Assembly (NCBI GenBank): GCA_948567375.1
Contig: OX419759.1
Span: 47,221,493 to 47,285,492 of the forward strand
Direction: 5' to 3'
DNA from: Lunularia cruciata
Lineage: Eukaryota; Streptophyta; Marchantiopsida; Lunulariales; Lunulariaceae
DNA length: 64,000 nt
Each line of letters opens with the position of its first letter. The first letter of the stretch is position 1. Below, piece by piece: positions 45,895 through 59,699 of this stretch. The translations under genes were made by a program, and so were the position numbers. The notes beneath the pieces are model-generated. The model made no database searches, was not told the origin of the DNA, and saw only the letters and a list, made by a program, of their open reading frames with translations.

Positions 45895-48800
45895 TCATCG
45901 ATAAACAACCAGGTTCTCTTTGTTCGACTGAAACTCGCCGGCTTCCTGTTGTCTCCTCCTCTTGGGATTCCTACGCACTGTTGCATGTTCATTTTTGCCA
46001 TTTATCTCCAAGCTTCCTAGTGCAGCTCTTCCTGGTCGTAAGTGGATAGGATGTGAATTTAAGTTCTCTTTGTTGTCATTTGTACAAACATCCTGCGTCG
46101 AGACAATGTCATGAGCCTTGGCGTCAGAATCAACCTAGGCAACACAGATTGACGGCAAACCTCAGTCACGAAGTAAAATAGCAGGTGCGATTTGTAGACT
46201 GGATCCGTACAAGATCCTAAGAATCAGCATCAGCATCAGCGGTGCTTCGACCTAACACAAATCCGGTGAAAGGGAAGAGATTCCACGTACCACTGCACAT
46301 GTTGGGGTTTGAACAGACTGTGCCCTGATCTGCTGGTCTTGTAGAAAGACCTGAATGATTAGAATCATCAGCAATCGCTATAGTAGCTGGAATATTGACG
46401 GCGGATATTTTCAAAGTTTAATGGCGTGGACAGAAACACAAAGTATTTTAAACGCCACACAGAAAAAGAAAGGAAGGACTACATATTCCCTTCAGAAAGT
46501 TGAGACTGAGCACCCGCACGCTGCCAATGAATGCTAGGATCCTTTAACATTCTGACTGCGACTCGCACAACCCAACGACGAGCAAGTTAGATGTGTGAAC
46601 CAAAGTGGATAACCAGTCTTACTTGTTGCCTCAAGCCTTCGACCTCACTAAGAAGCGTAGCGTGTTGTTCACCAAGTCTTGTCAAATCGTCCGAAAGCTT
46701 CCTCGGAGAAACTCTTATCTCGCATTCTCCACTTTCAAGTCCGCTATGTGAGACCGTAACCTCCTCACCCTGGAAGTTGGACACTGAAATGTCACAGGAT
46801 CGCTAAGATGCACCCAAGTAGTCCGCAAACTAGATGTATCCAATAAGTTAAAGTGCAAACCTACCGGTCTTGAAGATTTCATTCTCTGTAAGGAACGCAG
46901 ATTTTGAACCTCGAGGACAGAAATATGCAATTACCTGGGAGGTCGAATCAATGCCACTAGCCCCGTGAAGTGACAAACAGGAACGTTGTATACAGCCAAG
47001 GAAATTGTATGCCCGTAAGAGAAAACAAACCTTGAGATCTTCTGCTATTCCTTGTGTGCGTGTAGTCCTTGAGGGTTTAGTCCGTTGAGCCTAAGAAGTA
47101 CATGCGCCGGAGGTTAATTATGGAAAGTAGGCAGGCTAAATCTACTGACCTCAACGACAATCTGTACTAAAAAGTTGACCAAATTAAAACAGCAGAGTAT
47201 GTTCAAAAATTCCGGACAAAGACCCAAGCAGCGTACCTCCAGGCGTGCAAGACGTTTTCTGACTTTTGTTAAACAATTTCGCAGGGAGATATTTTCCTCT
47301 GTAAGTTCACTGAGCTGTCGCTCCTTTCGAACATCGTCATCTGATGTCGGGACCTGCTCCATGATAAGACGAATCTCCTCTTTGTAGTTCTCACATTGAA
47401 TTTGTAGAGCTTCCAATTCCATATCAGTTTGAAATTCCGAGCCCTTATTGTATGTCACGTCGCAGATCTGCATCCTACCTCTGCAGACAACAAGCTAGTA
47501 AATATAAGAAACTTATGAATTTTTAACTCACATTTGAGGCATTAAGTTAGTGATCGTGTGGGAGAGTAGAGTGCTGCGAGCAACGCTCTCCACGCAGACA
47601 GCAGCTGCGTGACTCGTCATGAAGTCCTACAATGAGAACAACTTAGGCCACCTACGTTGAAAAATTCTCCTCTGTCCTCGTACTGCTATGCAACTTGTTA
47701 AAGATTGAACCAAAGGTTCACTTACCTCATGTCTTCCAGCTCTATTTTCAGTTCCACTGCCTCCATTTCAGCATATGCAAGATGGACTTCAAGAACTTTA
47801 ATCTTCTCCATCTGCAGTGCCAGTTTTAATATCAGCAAATTTTCTGATTCACCATGATGTTTTGTGACAGATTCTGCTATAGGATACATCAGACGCATAT
47901 CAATCATATGTTAACGACGTAAATGGATTGGTTCAACTTAGCCCTTACCTTGGCAAAGAGCTGTTCTCTTAGTCTAATGTTGGAGTCACTAGTTCTCCAA
48001 AGGAATTCTTGGATCGTCTGGGCCTTACAAAAATTGTCGAAGTAAGTAGCATCCAGCTGCTTTTGGTCACATGATTCAGACTTGCACCAAGTCACCTGCA
48101 TACCTCCACTGTCAGGCATAGCCGGTCTGGAACTGTTCTCCACTACAGCACGTGGTTTTGATTGAAGGTCGGGACATGACAGCTGAAAGGACGAACCGCT
48201 GGTTCCCACGTAAACAGAACCCTGGCCTGAACCAGCCAATGTTTCCGTCTCCTCCACCTTCTTAAGGCTTAGTTGCAACTGCAGCGACCCATCTGAAGGG
48301 ACAGAGGAGGCTTCAATTCCTACAGTCAAAACAAGTAGCACCGTGTTCCCCTGTTGACACAAAAGATTGGGTTAGTAAGTATGATCACATCACTAACAGA
48401 AAACCACCTACGTGAAAAACAGTGAAAGAGTCGACAAGCCCACCGTGATACTTAATAATCAGTCTTGTTTGCTACAGCCCTAAGTGAAGATGTTTGTCCA
48501 AATTTTCCGGACCGTTCGCTGCCTGTTGGTTTGAAGGAGAGCTATGGCAGCTGTATAGAAAACTAATGCTCCTAAATCGTTTACTTATGCCCTTCTTGTT
48601 AATTCAAAGCCTAGGCATACGTCTCGACTCACTTCCATGACTTGCTGTTCTTTATTAAGGAGTCGACCCATGCTATTTTGCAACAGTTTCCCCAGCATTT
48701 CCTCTACACCTTGCAGCTTCATAACTCTGCAAAAGTGATTAAGGACAGGATAATATTTAGTCGCAAGCCACCATTAACGCTTTGCCGGAGAACTTGTCAG

Positions 48801-49434
48801 TCGAATGGCCTCTCCGGGCTTTGGTGCTCGTAAAATGACACTATCAAATGGAGTCTCTTAACTTATCAATCTAACCAGCTAGGTTAAACTTTAGCGCATA
48901 GATCTTGGAGATAATATTGGAAGCATGTTACGGACGTTAGATTTATCTTCAAGTAAACCTCATTACCCTCATTACCAGAAGTACAGGCAAAGGTTCTCTG
49001 CAGAGCTGGTCAAAGATACCCAGTCAACAGACCTGCCAGGAAACGTAGTGGAGAACGTCTCTGATGTTGCGCCCCTGCTTGCTATCTGGAAAGAAAACTG
49101 CTAGTTTAGTAATCAGAATCACTAAGATTGAGTTGAGATACCCTGTGACTCCTTATATGCCCTTATTTGCTTCAAATCAATGGAATCAACGTCTGGCTCT
49201 AGATCATAGAAAATCTACATCCAATGATATCCTGTAATACTTTCAGATGGAAGTCAAATTCATTTGCACAGAGGATCAAACGGGAATATTTTTGTAGCAT
49301 GCTCCGGTTCGTTTGTCTACTGGCGGGTACTTACGGAATGACAATCCACTGAAGCATAAATCACAAGAGATTACCGATATGAAGTTCTGCTCCGTAGGTG
49401 CTGACAGCTGAACAGTCTGGATCGGCGTGTCGGT
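45895..49434 (-). CDS. C-terminal exon series, probably the kinesin tail (or a separate coiled-coil protein)
   Basis: Coding-like exons with GT/AG ends continue below the kinesin: 49434-49375, 49214-49142, 49085-49033, about 48716-48633, 48350-47949, 47811-47726, 47480-47237, 47090-47031, 46769-46623 and 46134-45895 (stop 45897-45895). Phases agree from the first through 47480-47237 and on to 46623; a microexon at 47161-47150 and a piece near 46866-46824 are possible. The join between 46623 and 46134 is unresolved. The segments look helical and coiled (VEEMLGKLLQNSMGRLLNKE, MEKIKVLEVHLAYAEMEAVE, RLGEQHATLLSEVEGLRQQ). The last exon holds two KEN motifs (DNKENLNS and SNKENLVVYR at the end) and a basic RRNPKRRRQQ. 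No start-codon context favours a separate gene, so I take it as the kinesin's tail. Confidence 0.6.
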
Positions 49435-49623
49435 CTGAAGATACAAACTTAAAGTCAGCCCTCGATCCCAGAACTCCAGCTCACAGCTTATTGTGAAGAG
49501 CTCCATTTACCCAGAAAAGGGCTTTGATTGATAACCCCCAACACAGATGAAGAGAGAATGCAAGTGCTTGAGTGTTTCGAACATCATCGCAGCGAGTCTT
49601 TGAACGCAAGGATAACCTAAGTT

Positions 49624-49902
49624 CTATGAGATGAAATTTAGGTCAAACAAAGACATCTCAGGACTGAAGTTCTGAAAGCTTAAAATATCAAGCGCTTCCA
49701 CTTGCGGAGGGTCAGGATTTGCAACGAGCGCAGTTTCATCCTCGAATGGGATAATCCCCACTTCCTTTATTGCGTCCACATGATAAATCTCACTAGCTTT
49801 ATGAGCTTGGAATCCGGAGATAAAATCAAAAGAGTGATTTTTTTTAAGACTTTCAAGAAGAAAGTCTATCCCACTCTTCCGTGGAGAGACCTTCGCTACC
49901 AT
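49624..49902 (-). CDS. Possible extra exon between kinesin exon 19 and the tail exons
   Basis: A minus-strand open stretch runs from about 49940 (WREFNPETCSC, then MVAKVSPRKSGIDFLLESL) to a stop at 49624, with an acidic, ordinary-looking protein composition (VGIIPFEDETALVANPDPP). I could not find donor and acceptor sites that join it cleanly in phase to exon 19 or to 49434. It is either an alternative terminal exon, an exon with weak sites, or chance. Confidence 0.35.
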   Translation of the reverse strand: MVAKVSPRKSGIDFLLESLKKNHSFDFISGFQAHKASEIYHVDAIKEVGIIPFEDETALVANPDPPQVEALDILSFQNFSPEMSLFDLNFIS

Positions 49903-49992
49903 ACAAGAGCATGTCTCTGGATTGAATTCTCTCCACTTCCACCCTTAGAACATTCATCCGTAGGATGAATACTTCCGACTAAGACTCAGACG

Positions 49993-52900
49993 TTACGAGA
50001 ATACGCCGACTTCATTGAGACTTCCTCCTTGTATTCGTCTCTCCTGCTCCATCTCCTTCTCGAAGTCTTGAATACCAAGGCAAACCGCCGACAGTGCTTC
50101 GTCGTGTAGGGCCACTTCCCCAATGAAATGCTTTAAACTACTAGCGAGTCTGACCTTCTCAAACTTCGTAGTTGTCATACATTCTTCTTTCTCATTGATC
50201 TCTTCTACCAAGGCCTTCATAATTCTGTCCTTCTCGATGTATAATACAGCAAGTTGTCGATCTAGTGTTGCAATGTGATCTCTCGACATCTTCAACCGTT
50301 CAATCAGACTAGCTTGTTCATCTGATGGAGAATCTTGCGTTTCAGTGGAGAGACACAAGTCTTGTCGAGATCCTAGTGGCACTGCAGTTCCCTGGTCAAG
50401 CGATGATCCAGGTTCACAGTCGCTTTGTACTGATACCAGTCCCCTGGTTTCTTGCTCAAGATCCGAACCACGACTAAGCTCCAGGGCCTTGTCCTCATCA
50501 GATTCAAGACCTTCTATACCCATTTCTCTTTTATGTTGGTAGCGTCTGCAATCTAGGCTTCTACTATCTCTCGTAGGAGTTTGGGACCCCTCAAACCTAA
50601 CCTGACAAAACAATTCTTCAGCAAACCAGTCCATCATTTTAGTACCAGCACCAGATCGCGGCAGACACATACTGCTCCTTACCTGGTTGAGCTCCTTTGA
50701 CTTAGAATCCACCTCGAGCACCCCTGCTTCTGAAGATGACACATTGTTGTAGACGCCTTTCAAACCATCAAGTCTCACCACAAGCTCATTCATCAAAATC
50801 TCATCCTGACACGTAGCTTGCATAAGACCTACTGCTAAGGTTGCGTTCTCCAAAAGAACCACTTGGAGTCCTTCCATCAAAAGTCCCACACTACCCTTCT
50901 CTCTGACGTGAGACTTAAGGCATTGAATATCGTGCTTAAGTACACTCTGCAAGTCTTGGAACAGCCAGGTTGACAATAGTTTGGCGCTTGCCAGTCGTGT
51001 CTTCAAGACAGCATCCTGTTGAACTGCATCGCCGTTTTCTGTTCCGTCACGAAGATGGTCTATTTGCAAATCAGGCTTCAGAAGCTTCAGTATGTGACCA
51101 CACAAGTTACTCATGGCTAGGGGAATTTGGTTCTTCCCAATAAGGCCCCTTTCATGCTCGGTACAATTGTCACAGTTTCTTCCCAGAGTACCAAAAGAAC
51201 ATCCAACATGTGAACAGGATATAAAACTCTTCCAGATACTACTAAGAGGTTCCGTGCGATTGAACTTTGGTTGGCGTGGAGAAGTATCAAGATCAGGAGT
51301 AGTCTCGGAACACGCGTTCAATGTACTCACGGCAGCAGAATCAGTATCATGACCTTGCGCATCATGAAGTGAAGGCAATTCTAAGCATGGTGTATCTCGT
51401 TCAGAAGTTTGGCCAACGCTTTCTATCTGAGATAGATGATCAATGTTACAAGGAGATTCTCCAAGCAAGCTCATCACCCTGGAGTGTGTTTCTGCAATGA
51501 GGTCGCAGTCACACGTTACATGCTCCTGCTTACATAATCCAACCTGTTCACGGCCAAGCCTATTTACCGATGAAATTACAGATGATAAGCAACCTTCACA
51601 GTAGAAGCTTGGAGCCTCGTTTCTCAACCCACGCACAAAGTCATTGCTTAACTTATCGAATTCAACCTGCGTCTGGGCGTCTCTACTCTCCGACACCAAG
51701 ACAGTGAATTGCTCGTTCTCTGCTTGGCTCCGTCTACCTGTTTCAGAGCATTCCGTACTACCCCAAACTTGCATATTGGATAACCGATCCTGCACAACCT
51801 CGTCAACATCTGCACATATTTCCCGGCATTTCTGGACAGAACTCTCTACCAAAGCCCGTTCCTCCCTTAATAGTCTATTCGCTTCCACGTCCGAATTAAT
51901 ACTACCAGCTCTTCGCTTCGGGGGCGATGAAGCAGAACAGTCCTGCAAAAGAGGCGCTCAAGAAGTTAGGACGTCGAAGTTCAACTATATTTGCTTGTAT
52001 CCACAAATAGATTTCTATCAGTCAAATGCTAGATCATGGCGACATTAGACTATGTCACATGTATCACAGACACTGACTGAACAGAGGCTTCAAAGATACA
52101 AAATAATATGGAAACGTCTACCAAGCATGTCAGTTACATACTTGAAGATTCTGCATCATCACGGCTTGCACATGAAAGGAGTCCACCAAGATACCCTGTA
52201 AAGAGGATGTCAACAGCCGAGCTGCATCCACTTCACATTCCAAATCCCCTACTGCAAGTTTGAAGCATTCTTGCGTTTCAAGTTGAAGAGTCAGCTCACG
52301 CTGCATAAATGGAGGACGTTGTGTAAGAGATTTGATTTCACCGCGTGGACCCGACAAACGAGAAGTTCAAGACAAGGATTTGCCTCCTTGTGGTAGCATC
52401 GTGAAGAATGTTAAGAATTAGCGATACGAACAGCGTGAGCAAACCAGGCTTATCCAGGACACGTGCCCCCAAAAAAGTGACTTGATAATATAGACATCCG
52501 TAGAAATCCTTTGAGTTGAAGTCTTACCGTTAATATCGCATTTCTCTGGAGCATCGCCCCAACCTGGGTTCTGAGAGTGACGTTCGCATTCAGCACTTCT
52601 TCAACCTGCCTCTTGCTGCGATCTAGGTTGGCTCGAATCTCTTTGGTGGTTTCCTGTACCTGGGTGAAAGGAAGGGAAGTAGAAAATATCATCATCATGG
52701 ACTTACTGTATTACAGGTATAAAATGAGAGAGTGCATGTGTTTGCATCACAAGTCCCCTATTTAATATAGCTGTTCGAGCATGTCCTGATCTGTCGCTAT
52801 CGATACAGAGATGTAAATCTAAACTGTAAGCATGTGTAGCCGTTTGCAAGAAGATTACAGACATTGGAGGTATTTGTCACAGCAACATGTACCTCATTAA

Positions 52901-55900
52901 TTCGTTCATCAGTTGATTGGACGCTGAGCTATGAGATCGAGGTGACAGCAAAATCTGTTTAGGAAAGGGGAAAGTACCTTGAGGTCAAACGAGCTTTGCA
53001 GCTCCTCGTACTTCTCTTGGAGTTCCTTCAAATCGTTTTCAAGCTGGAAAGATAGAAGTGACACGGCCACATGATCGTTGTGTTAACTATTTATCATCTC
53101 TACTTTCTGATTCTACACACAAAGAGGAATGTAGGGTCCAATGGAAATAAATTGTTGACATGGAATTGTGGACACTTGAACAGTAATTTTGTGGATGATA
53201 ACGTCTTCCTAGTTGTATGCAGACCATCGAAATGTAGAAACGCTGTACTTAAGCCAATAATAATCCTAAGGAGAAATCCATCCTTGTAGCAAAAGTGCTC
53301 AAAATTGGTGGAGAAACTCTTAAACCAAATAGACAAGATGTGATGGTAGCAGTAGCTTACACAAGAAACTCTCTCTGCTACAGAACTTCCACCAGAAGAT
53401 CTGATCCTCTCCAACATGCTGGAAGTAAATACAGTACTGGAGGTTGTGTGCCCTTTATTCAAGCTCATCCAGGTATCTTCATCGGCAATATTCTCAAAAT
53501 CTGACGGTGGAAGGGGCTCATCGATAGCCGTAGAATCATTCCACGCTTCTTCATCAACTAACGTGTCAAACGCAGGCGGAAGAGCAGTATTCCGGTCTCT
53601 CCTCATTGAGTAGAGGATATTATCCATAGCCTCATCCTCCACTTGTTTGCCAGCCGGCTTCCAGTTAAAGTCCTGGAGGCAGAAAATTCAATCACGATAT
53701 TAGTTACTCCCAACAAGGCCAGAATAACAAAGGCAATCGAGTGACCATAAGGCTTTCACCTTTGTAAATCTAAATGCACTAATCACATTCCAACCGATTG
53801 AAACATGTAAACATCCACTAAGGAAATTGGACATGACAACGAAAGGATCAGGCATGAGATGAGACAATAGAACCCAAAGGAGAAATACCTGTGAACTAAG
53901 ATCTGAGCTCAATTGACGAGGACACCAAGTTTCACGTCGATTAACCTGAACACAACCACGTGGAATTCATAAAGGTGTGACCACATCCTGAAGTTTAATA
54001 GTCTGCATGCCATAAACTGAAGCTCTCATAGACAATTTGCTGGGAATAGAGCTATATCTTCAAACATAAAAAGTCACAAAATACCTTCTTGGGGTACTTA
54101 TCGTTATCATGATCATCAACATTTGAGCTCATAAACAGGGTACTCAAGTTTTCGATCTTTTGCTCCTGTTCTTTGAGCCGACGTTCACGATCGATTTGGG
54201 CTTTCTTCTCTTCTTGTAGCTCTAAAAAGAGTCTTTCTTTCTCCAACTCATACTGGCATTGATTCCAAAAGATTATTTAGTGAAAAGATACTGCAGCAAA
54301 CTTCATAAGTACAGTGTCAGTTGATAAAAGAGGGATAAGCGGTGTGAGTCAATGATGCACACCTTGAGAAGTTCATTTCGAAGGTTAAGAATCTCCTTCT
54401 CAAGATGTTCTGATTGAGGTAAGCCCTGACCACCAAAACGTTGGAGATCCAACTATTAAGACTTCAAAAACTTTCCAAATAATCCAAATAGTCAATCCCA
54501 GATCTGTGGTGTTTCCCGACTTAGTCATGCCATTTTCATACAGATGATAGATCATGCAAAGACAAAAGTTGTATCGAACAACCTGAATGGACAGATGATT
54601 TGAGTTCATGTTTTCTTTTCAATCAAGCTAAAATTTTGGGGGTCTACGCTGTCCGTGCTTGAATTCAAAGCGCAAAGGAAAGGTACACAGAAAATAGGCA
54701 TGCGTGATGCCCAAGGGAGAAGAAGAGAATGGTAAGAGAGTGCGGAAATTGGAAAGTACCTGTAATTTCATTCTTAGATCCTCAATCTCTCTAGTTTGAC
54801 GTTTTAGAAGAGCAGCATCCGTTAGGATCTGTCAACACATGAAATGCCACTTTCAAAACCTCTTATTTCTCCGACTTATATTTTCAACAGAAATGTGTCC
54901 TGAATCAAGGACTCATCAAACGAAAACAATAAACTTCCGTAGATGAATTTAAGAACGGGACTGCACAATCAGAGACTTCGTGATTCGCCAGCAGTCACTT
55001 ACTTCATTTACTTGAGCACAATTTGTGACTCTCTTTGCCCTACTTGCAAACTGCAGCGTTCCTCTCGTCTCATCAATGTGTATCTGCAGTCACCCATCAG
55101 ATGATGTGATTCAAGGAGTTTACCTCAGCTACAAGACAACGCGAGAATGGAGTCACTAGGAGAATGCTGTGAAGGTGCCTACATGTAACAGCTAATAACG
55201 CTGGGGGTATTTGAGAAATTGAAGCAGAAGCCCGTTCGAAGAACGGAGGATCCAGGACCCACGAGGTATGGAACCGAGAACGTGCATGTAAGGTGCATAT
55301 GAAATGCAAGCATGAAGGTGTGCAAATCGAAATGAACTGCATCTAAGGAAATGGAATTTAAGTGAATATAACAGTACGAAGATAAGCAGAAGCAAAGACG
55401 TAATTCATACGTTTCATAAGTATCAATTAACGCTGGGGGTATTGTTAGCAATTCACCTCATCTGGTGTCACTGTACATATCATCGCGGTTTTCGCATTGC
55501 CGCCCAAAGCCGGCTGAAGTATGCGAGTAAGCTTGCTGTCTCGGTAGGGAATATGCCCACTGCATATGGAGATGGAGATGGTAAAAAGCCCTCAATAAAG
55601 AGCACATACAAACCACTGAGTACATCTCTGGAAAAGTGGTATAGCAGAAACAAACAACGCCACGTATATGAAGGAGCACAGCTTACTGCCCACTGCATAT
55701 GGAGATGGTAAAAAGCCCTCAATAAAGAGCCCTTACAAACCACTGAGTACACCTCTGGAAAAGTGGTATAGCAGAAACAAACGACACTACGTATATGAAG
55801 GAGCACCGCTTATTGTTGGAGACAGTGAACTGCCTCTACTTAACAGGCACAAACGGGTCTGGAATTAGCACGTTCTTGCTCCACCCGACACAGCAGGGGG

Positions 55901-58671
55901 ACTCCTTAGTGATGCAAATGCCAAACGGGGAATCTAATGGATAGTAAACGGGAGATCCTGGTACCATTACCCTTGTCTCGCAGATCCATCACTCAGTTTG
56001 TTAATAACAGTCCCGAGTGTCATCAAACTCTTGTTTATATGTGTGCCCTCTTTCAACCTGACTCCTCCTGCTCCGGTCTTTGCAATTCGTTCTGATCCTG
56101 CTAAATCTACCAAGTTCTGCATTTCGGGGTTGACAAACAAACAAGAAGGATCAGTGCAAAAAGCAGTGGATAGTTGAGCCCCGAAGCGAAAAAAAGGGAG
56201 ATTTTTCCTAGGAGAAATGCAAATTGTTAGCTGAAGAACTTGGGAAGCAGCAACTGACACATACCAAAGCTGACACACGGACGGCATCCGAATTACCATA
56301 AACTTCGAATGCATCTTGACTCGTATCTCTGCTCTCGATTACCTGTTATGGCGGACGAAAACTGTTGAGAAATGCTCGAAAGAACGTAAACATGTAAACT
56401 GAAAGAAGAAACACTTCGAGTGTGCTCAATAGAAAACCAAGGTCATGGCTCGCAGAGATACTTTCCGCAGGCCCTACACGGATCTTCATCGAGGAGATAA
56501 TTCATGTATTTGAGCAAGAGTAGGTACAAGTATGTGCTACGAGAGGAGATACTCTTCTCTAAACTTTGCATTACGGACAGGTAGAACGAAGGGGTTATCT
56601 AGAACGAAGGGGTAAGTAACAACGACCCTCACCATGCGAAATATGGTATGAGAACGACTACTGTACAAGTTCATGTTTGTTTCTCCAAAATGCCGATGAC
56701 CTGAGACAACGGTTTAGCTTCATTAGCTTTGTGCAGCTGTAACTTTGCGGGAGAGGCTAAAAAAACAGGAAAGCTCAGGGGAGTGATCAACACCAAGCTC
56801 CGCGACCATAAGTTCTCTACACAGCAAACAAAAAGCTTACTTTCTCCAAATTCCAGAAGATTGAAGACTTGATCTGGACTGTCCACGATCTCCTCTCTCA
56901 AACCAGCAACAAAAATTCCTTTCTGTGAAGCAGAACAATACGAAAGACGGTGTTGGATGTTAACGTCCAAGAGATTGGGATACACGTTTCTTGGAGCATG
57001 TAGTTCCCGATGGTAGGCTTTACTAAGTAACAGGCACATATACCTGAGTCATCAAAAGCATCATCTTCAACTGATCTTTCTCGGCAAAGTGAACTTCAGG
57101 CTTGAGCTCGGACTCGCTAGCTTTAAAGGATGCTTCAGGACTACAAGGAGCCCAGAAGTCTCACCTCAAGATTCTCATGAATTTGAAGTCTGCGATTTTC
57201 AGGAACGAAGAGATCATTGATTTCTTCATTGTAAATCTCCATGTAGGAGACTCGAATGAGGAATTCCCTGCAGGTAATCTGTTCAAATTACGAGGCAATC
57301 GTTAAGAATCCACTATCATTGCCAGGCACCTCTACTACTTATTTTTCCTAGTGAATATCTAACACGGGTAGACTCAGCCAAGCTCAGAGTAACTTTCTGA
57401 GAGTGAGCTCACGTCGCCCTTGCAAATTCCGAAACTCATTATTGAAGGCAAGTAAGTAACAACCAGGAAAGGGACGACAACTAGGCAGAAAGACAGGTAC
57501 CTCTTGTATTTTGTTGAACACGTCGTGTACAGCAAGTCGGATTATTCCCGGGTCGGATTGCGTGCCCCTCATTGTATAGGTTTTGCCACTGCTTGTTTGT
57601 CCATAGGCGAAAACGGTGCCTGAGAAAGCGCCAAGTAGGGATCAGAGGGTGCAATTTGGATTTTTGAGCACCCTGTAGTATTAATCAACAGACCGCGGAA
57701 ACTAAACTCGAAGGCAAAGTGAGACGGTATGAGAAGGCACAACTTGGGCCTGGCATGATTTCGTGAGACATAGAGATGGTACTAAACCCATGATTTGTGA
57801 GGAAACCCGTAGCCTAAACTTGGACACGTAGAGCGGATGGTTCCCATTTCACTGCGTCGTAATCTGTCCCTATGTATATTGCGACCCAATCCGCGCGGCT
57901 CCAGTAGACCCTGTATTATTCTCCCTGTATCTCAATGTCCTACTTTCTAGTTCTTTGTCGTATCAGAGTTTTAAGATGAACTTGTCTGATCACCCTCCAC
58001 AGAATTCAGAACGAAGGAGCACGTGATAGGTGAAGTTGAGAGTCTGTCTTACCGTTGAATCCGCTAAGGGCAGACATGACGACATCCTTGCTGAGTCCAT
58101 TGTAGATGTCTGTATTTTTTGTTTCCGTTCCGTAAACATGATCTGCAAATCAGAAACCATGTCAACAGAGTTCTGGTGGAATCACTTGACAATCCTTCTT
58201 TCGACCATAATGTTAGCTACACGTTATTGTACTGCAGATCGCACAGGACACTGGTACTGTCCCTGCTGGAAAAGATCGATGAGAGTATAAACCTCCCGTG
58301 ATAATTTGATGGAAGAACACCTTTTGCAGCCGTGGTAGCTACGACTAAACTCGTTGGGGCCATGATGGGCAATCCTCGGTATCACCCTTTACGTACGCAG
58401 AGAACAGAAGGCTGCTTGGAAAATATAGGATCGGAAGCTAGTTAGCCTAGAAAGTTTTCCAGATAATTTTTTCGGCTGGCTTCCATATCAGCCACAAAAC
58501 GTTAGAGACTCAAAACTTACCGAAAGCATAAGATTGTCCGTTGACAGGAGTTCCAAGAGTGCTGTAAAGAGCAACATTGTGCGGCCCGACTCGCCACTTG
58601 TGGCCTTTCGCAGACTGCGATTCGGCTTTGGTAGGCGGGCGGACACGAATAGCTACGCAAATCTTCTCCAT
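49993..58671 (-). CDS. KIN7O: Kinesin-7 motor protein, KIN-7O / CENP-E-like
   Basis: This is an ATP-driven plus-end-type microtubule motor. Nineteen exons join in phase: 58671-58521, 58142-58053, 57619-57501, 57278-57165, 56922-56841, 56700-56633, 56342-56265, 56116-55971, 55559-55457, 55083-55003, 54828-54760, 54425-54363, 54252-54085, 53945-53889, 53672-53361, 53043-52978, 52659-52528, 52300-52142, 51942-49993; total 4008 nt (1335 aa plus stop). The N-terminal motor (about residues 1-345) has P-loop GQTSSGKT (87-94), switch I SSRSH (199-203), switch II DLAGSE (238-243) and [10 protein letters not shown]. The neck reads [14 protein letters not shown]; coiled coils and an acidic region follow. 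Motor and neck wording match the plant KIN-7O group, linked to mitosis. ATG 58671 is preferred over 58695 because [12 protein letters not shown] is the usual start. Exon 19 may end at 50005 (GTATTC) and splice onward. Confidence 0.93.
55559..55813 (-). repeat. Tandem duplication in kinesin intron 8 that copies its 3' splice site
   Basis: Two units of about 125-130 bp (55559-55689 and 55690-55813) are nearly identical. On the minus strand each ends with CTCCATATGCAG before TGGGC, so the true acceptor at 55560/55559 has a twin about 130 nt upstream. Using the twin would add a stretch of intron to the mRNA. Confidence 0.85.
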
Positions 58672-58695
58672 CCTGCTACATAAAACTGCTTCCAA

Positions 58696-59650
58696 ACCCG
58701 TGTCTCCTCGAAACTCACGTACTTAAATCATGTCCTGCTTCCATCACCCGCAATGCTGCTTCATCCTCATAGCTGCTGAACTCCCTCTCCTGAACAATTC
58801 TCGTCCTATTCACTCATCCGAATTCCACAGTTCCAGATCCCACAGTCCCAGATCGTACACCCTACAACAAGAACTCCCCGCGACAAAGCCACAAAGAAGG
58901 CGAGTTGAAAAACCCGGACCGCATATACTGATCACCATTGCATTGCGGCTCTATCTCACATCCAGTCCTGAGAGACACTTCTGCAACACAGACATCGCCT
59001 ACGCTGGAACCCCTTATTGCCACATTCCCTTCGACATGAAACCTCAGATGACCGGGGTAGTAAACCCTTTCCCATAAGCCGGGGTTGAATTCAAACTTCG
59101 AAAGGTCGTCCACCCGAGCAAGAGTCGCAACCCACCTTTCCCTCTGTGCATGGAATGAGAGATAGACGGAGGCAGCGTCGAGAACTTGGTAGCAAAACAA
59201 CTTCAGAGAGATAGGCGGGGGCAGAGAAGAACGAGCAACATTCCTGGGAGACTGTCAGCTGCAAACTGCTACAGAAGCGTCTCACGAACTCAAACCCATA
59301 AACAGTTCGATATGGACACCAATAACAGGCATCCTGGTCATCTTTTGCACCTGGTCCAGCGACTCACATGATGCCACTTAGGTAATAATTGTCTTGATAC
59401 TCAAGCTCCCGCGCTTTGTTGATTTCAAACACGGGACCGTCCGCCAGTACGCTCTTAGGGAATCAAAGGAGGATCTCACGAATTTCGAATCAGTGCTGTG
59501 CTTTGGACTTGCCGTTATCGCAACGGTCACAGTCCTTATTCACGCTCCACCGGATTCTCTCAAGGCATTGTTGTCGTATTGAGGGACTGAAATATACTAA
59601 CCTGAACTGATACTAGAATAGGGTCAGGGTTAGAATTCAAGATTCAGGCC
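58696..59650 (-). promoter_or_regulatory. Upstream region of the kinesin gene (5' UTR / promoter)
   Basis: There is no supported coding region. The 112-aa minus-strand frame at 59200-58862 has no motif. The position upstream of the kinesin ATG makes it the expected leader and promoter. No convincing TATA box was found at a fixed distance. Confidence 0.4.
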
Positions 59651-59699
59651 TTCGATAGGATAAACTTAGCGGGAACGGATACGCATGCAATGAATGGAC

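Noticed and set aside
58862-59200. 112-codon minus-strand frame upstream of the kinesin
   Set aside because: No motif and no in-phase splice to the kinesin start; it lies where a leader or promoter is expected.
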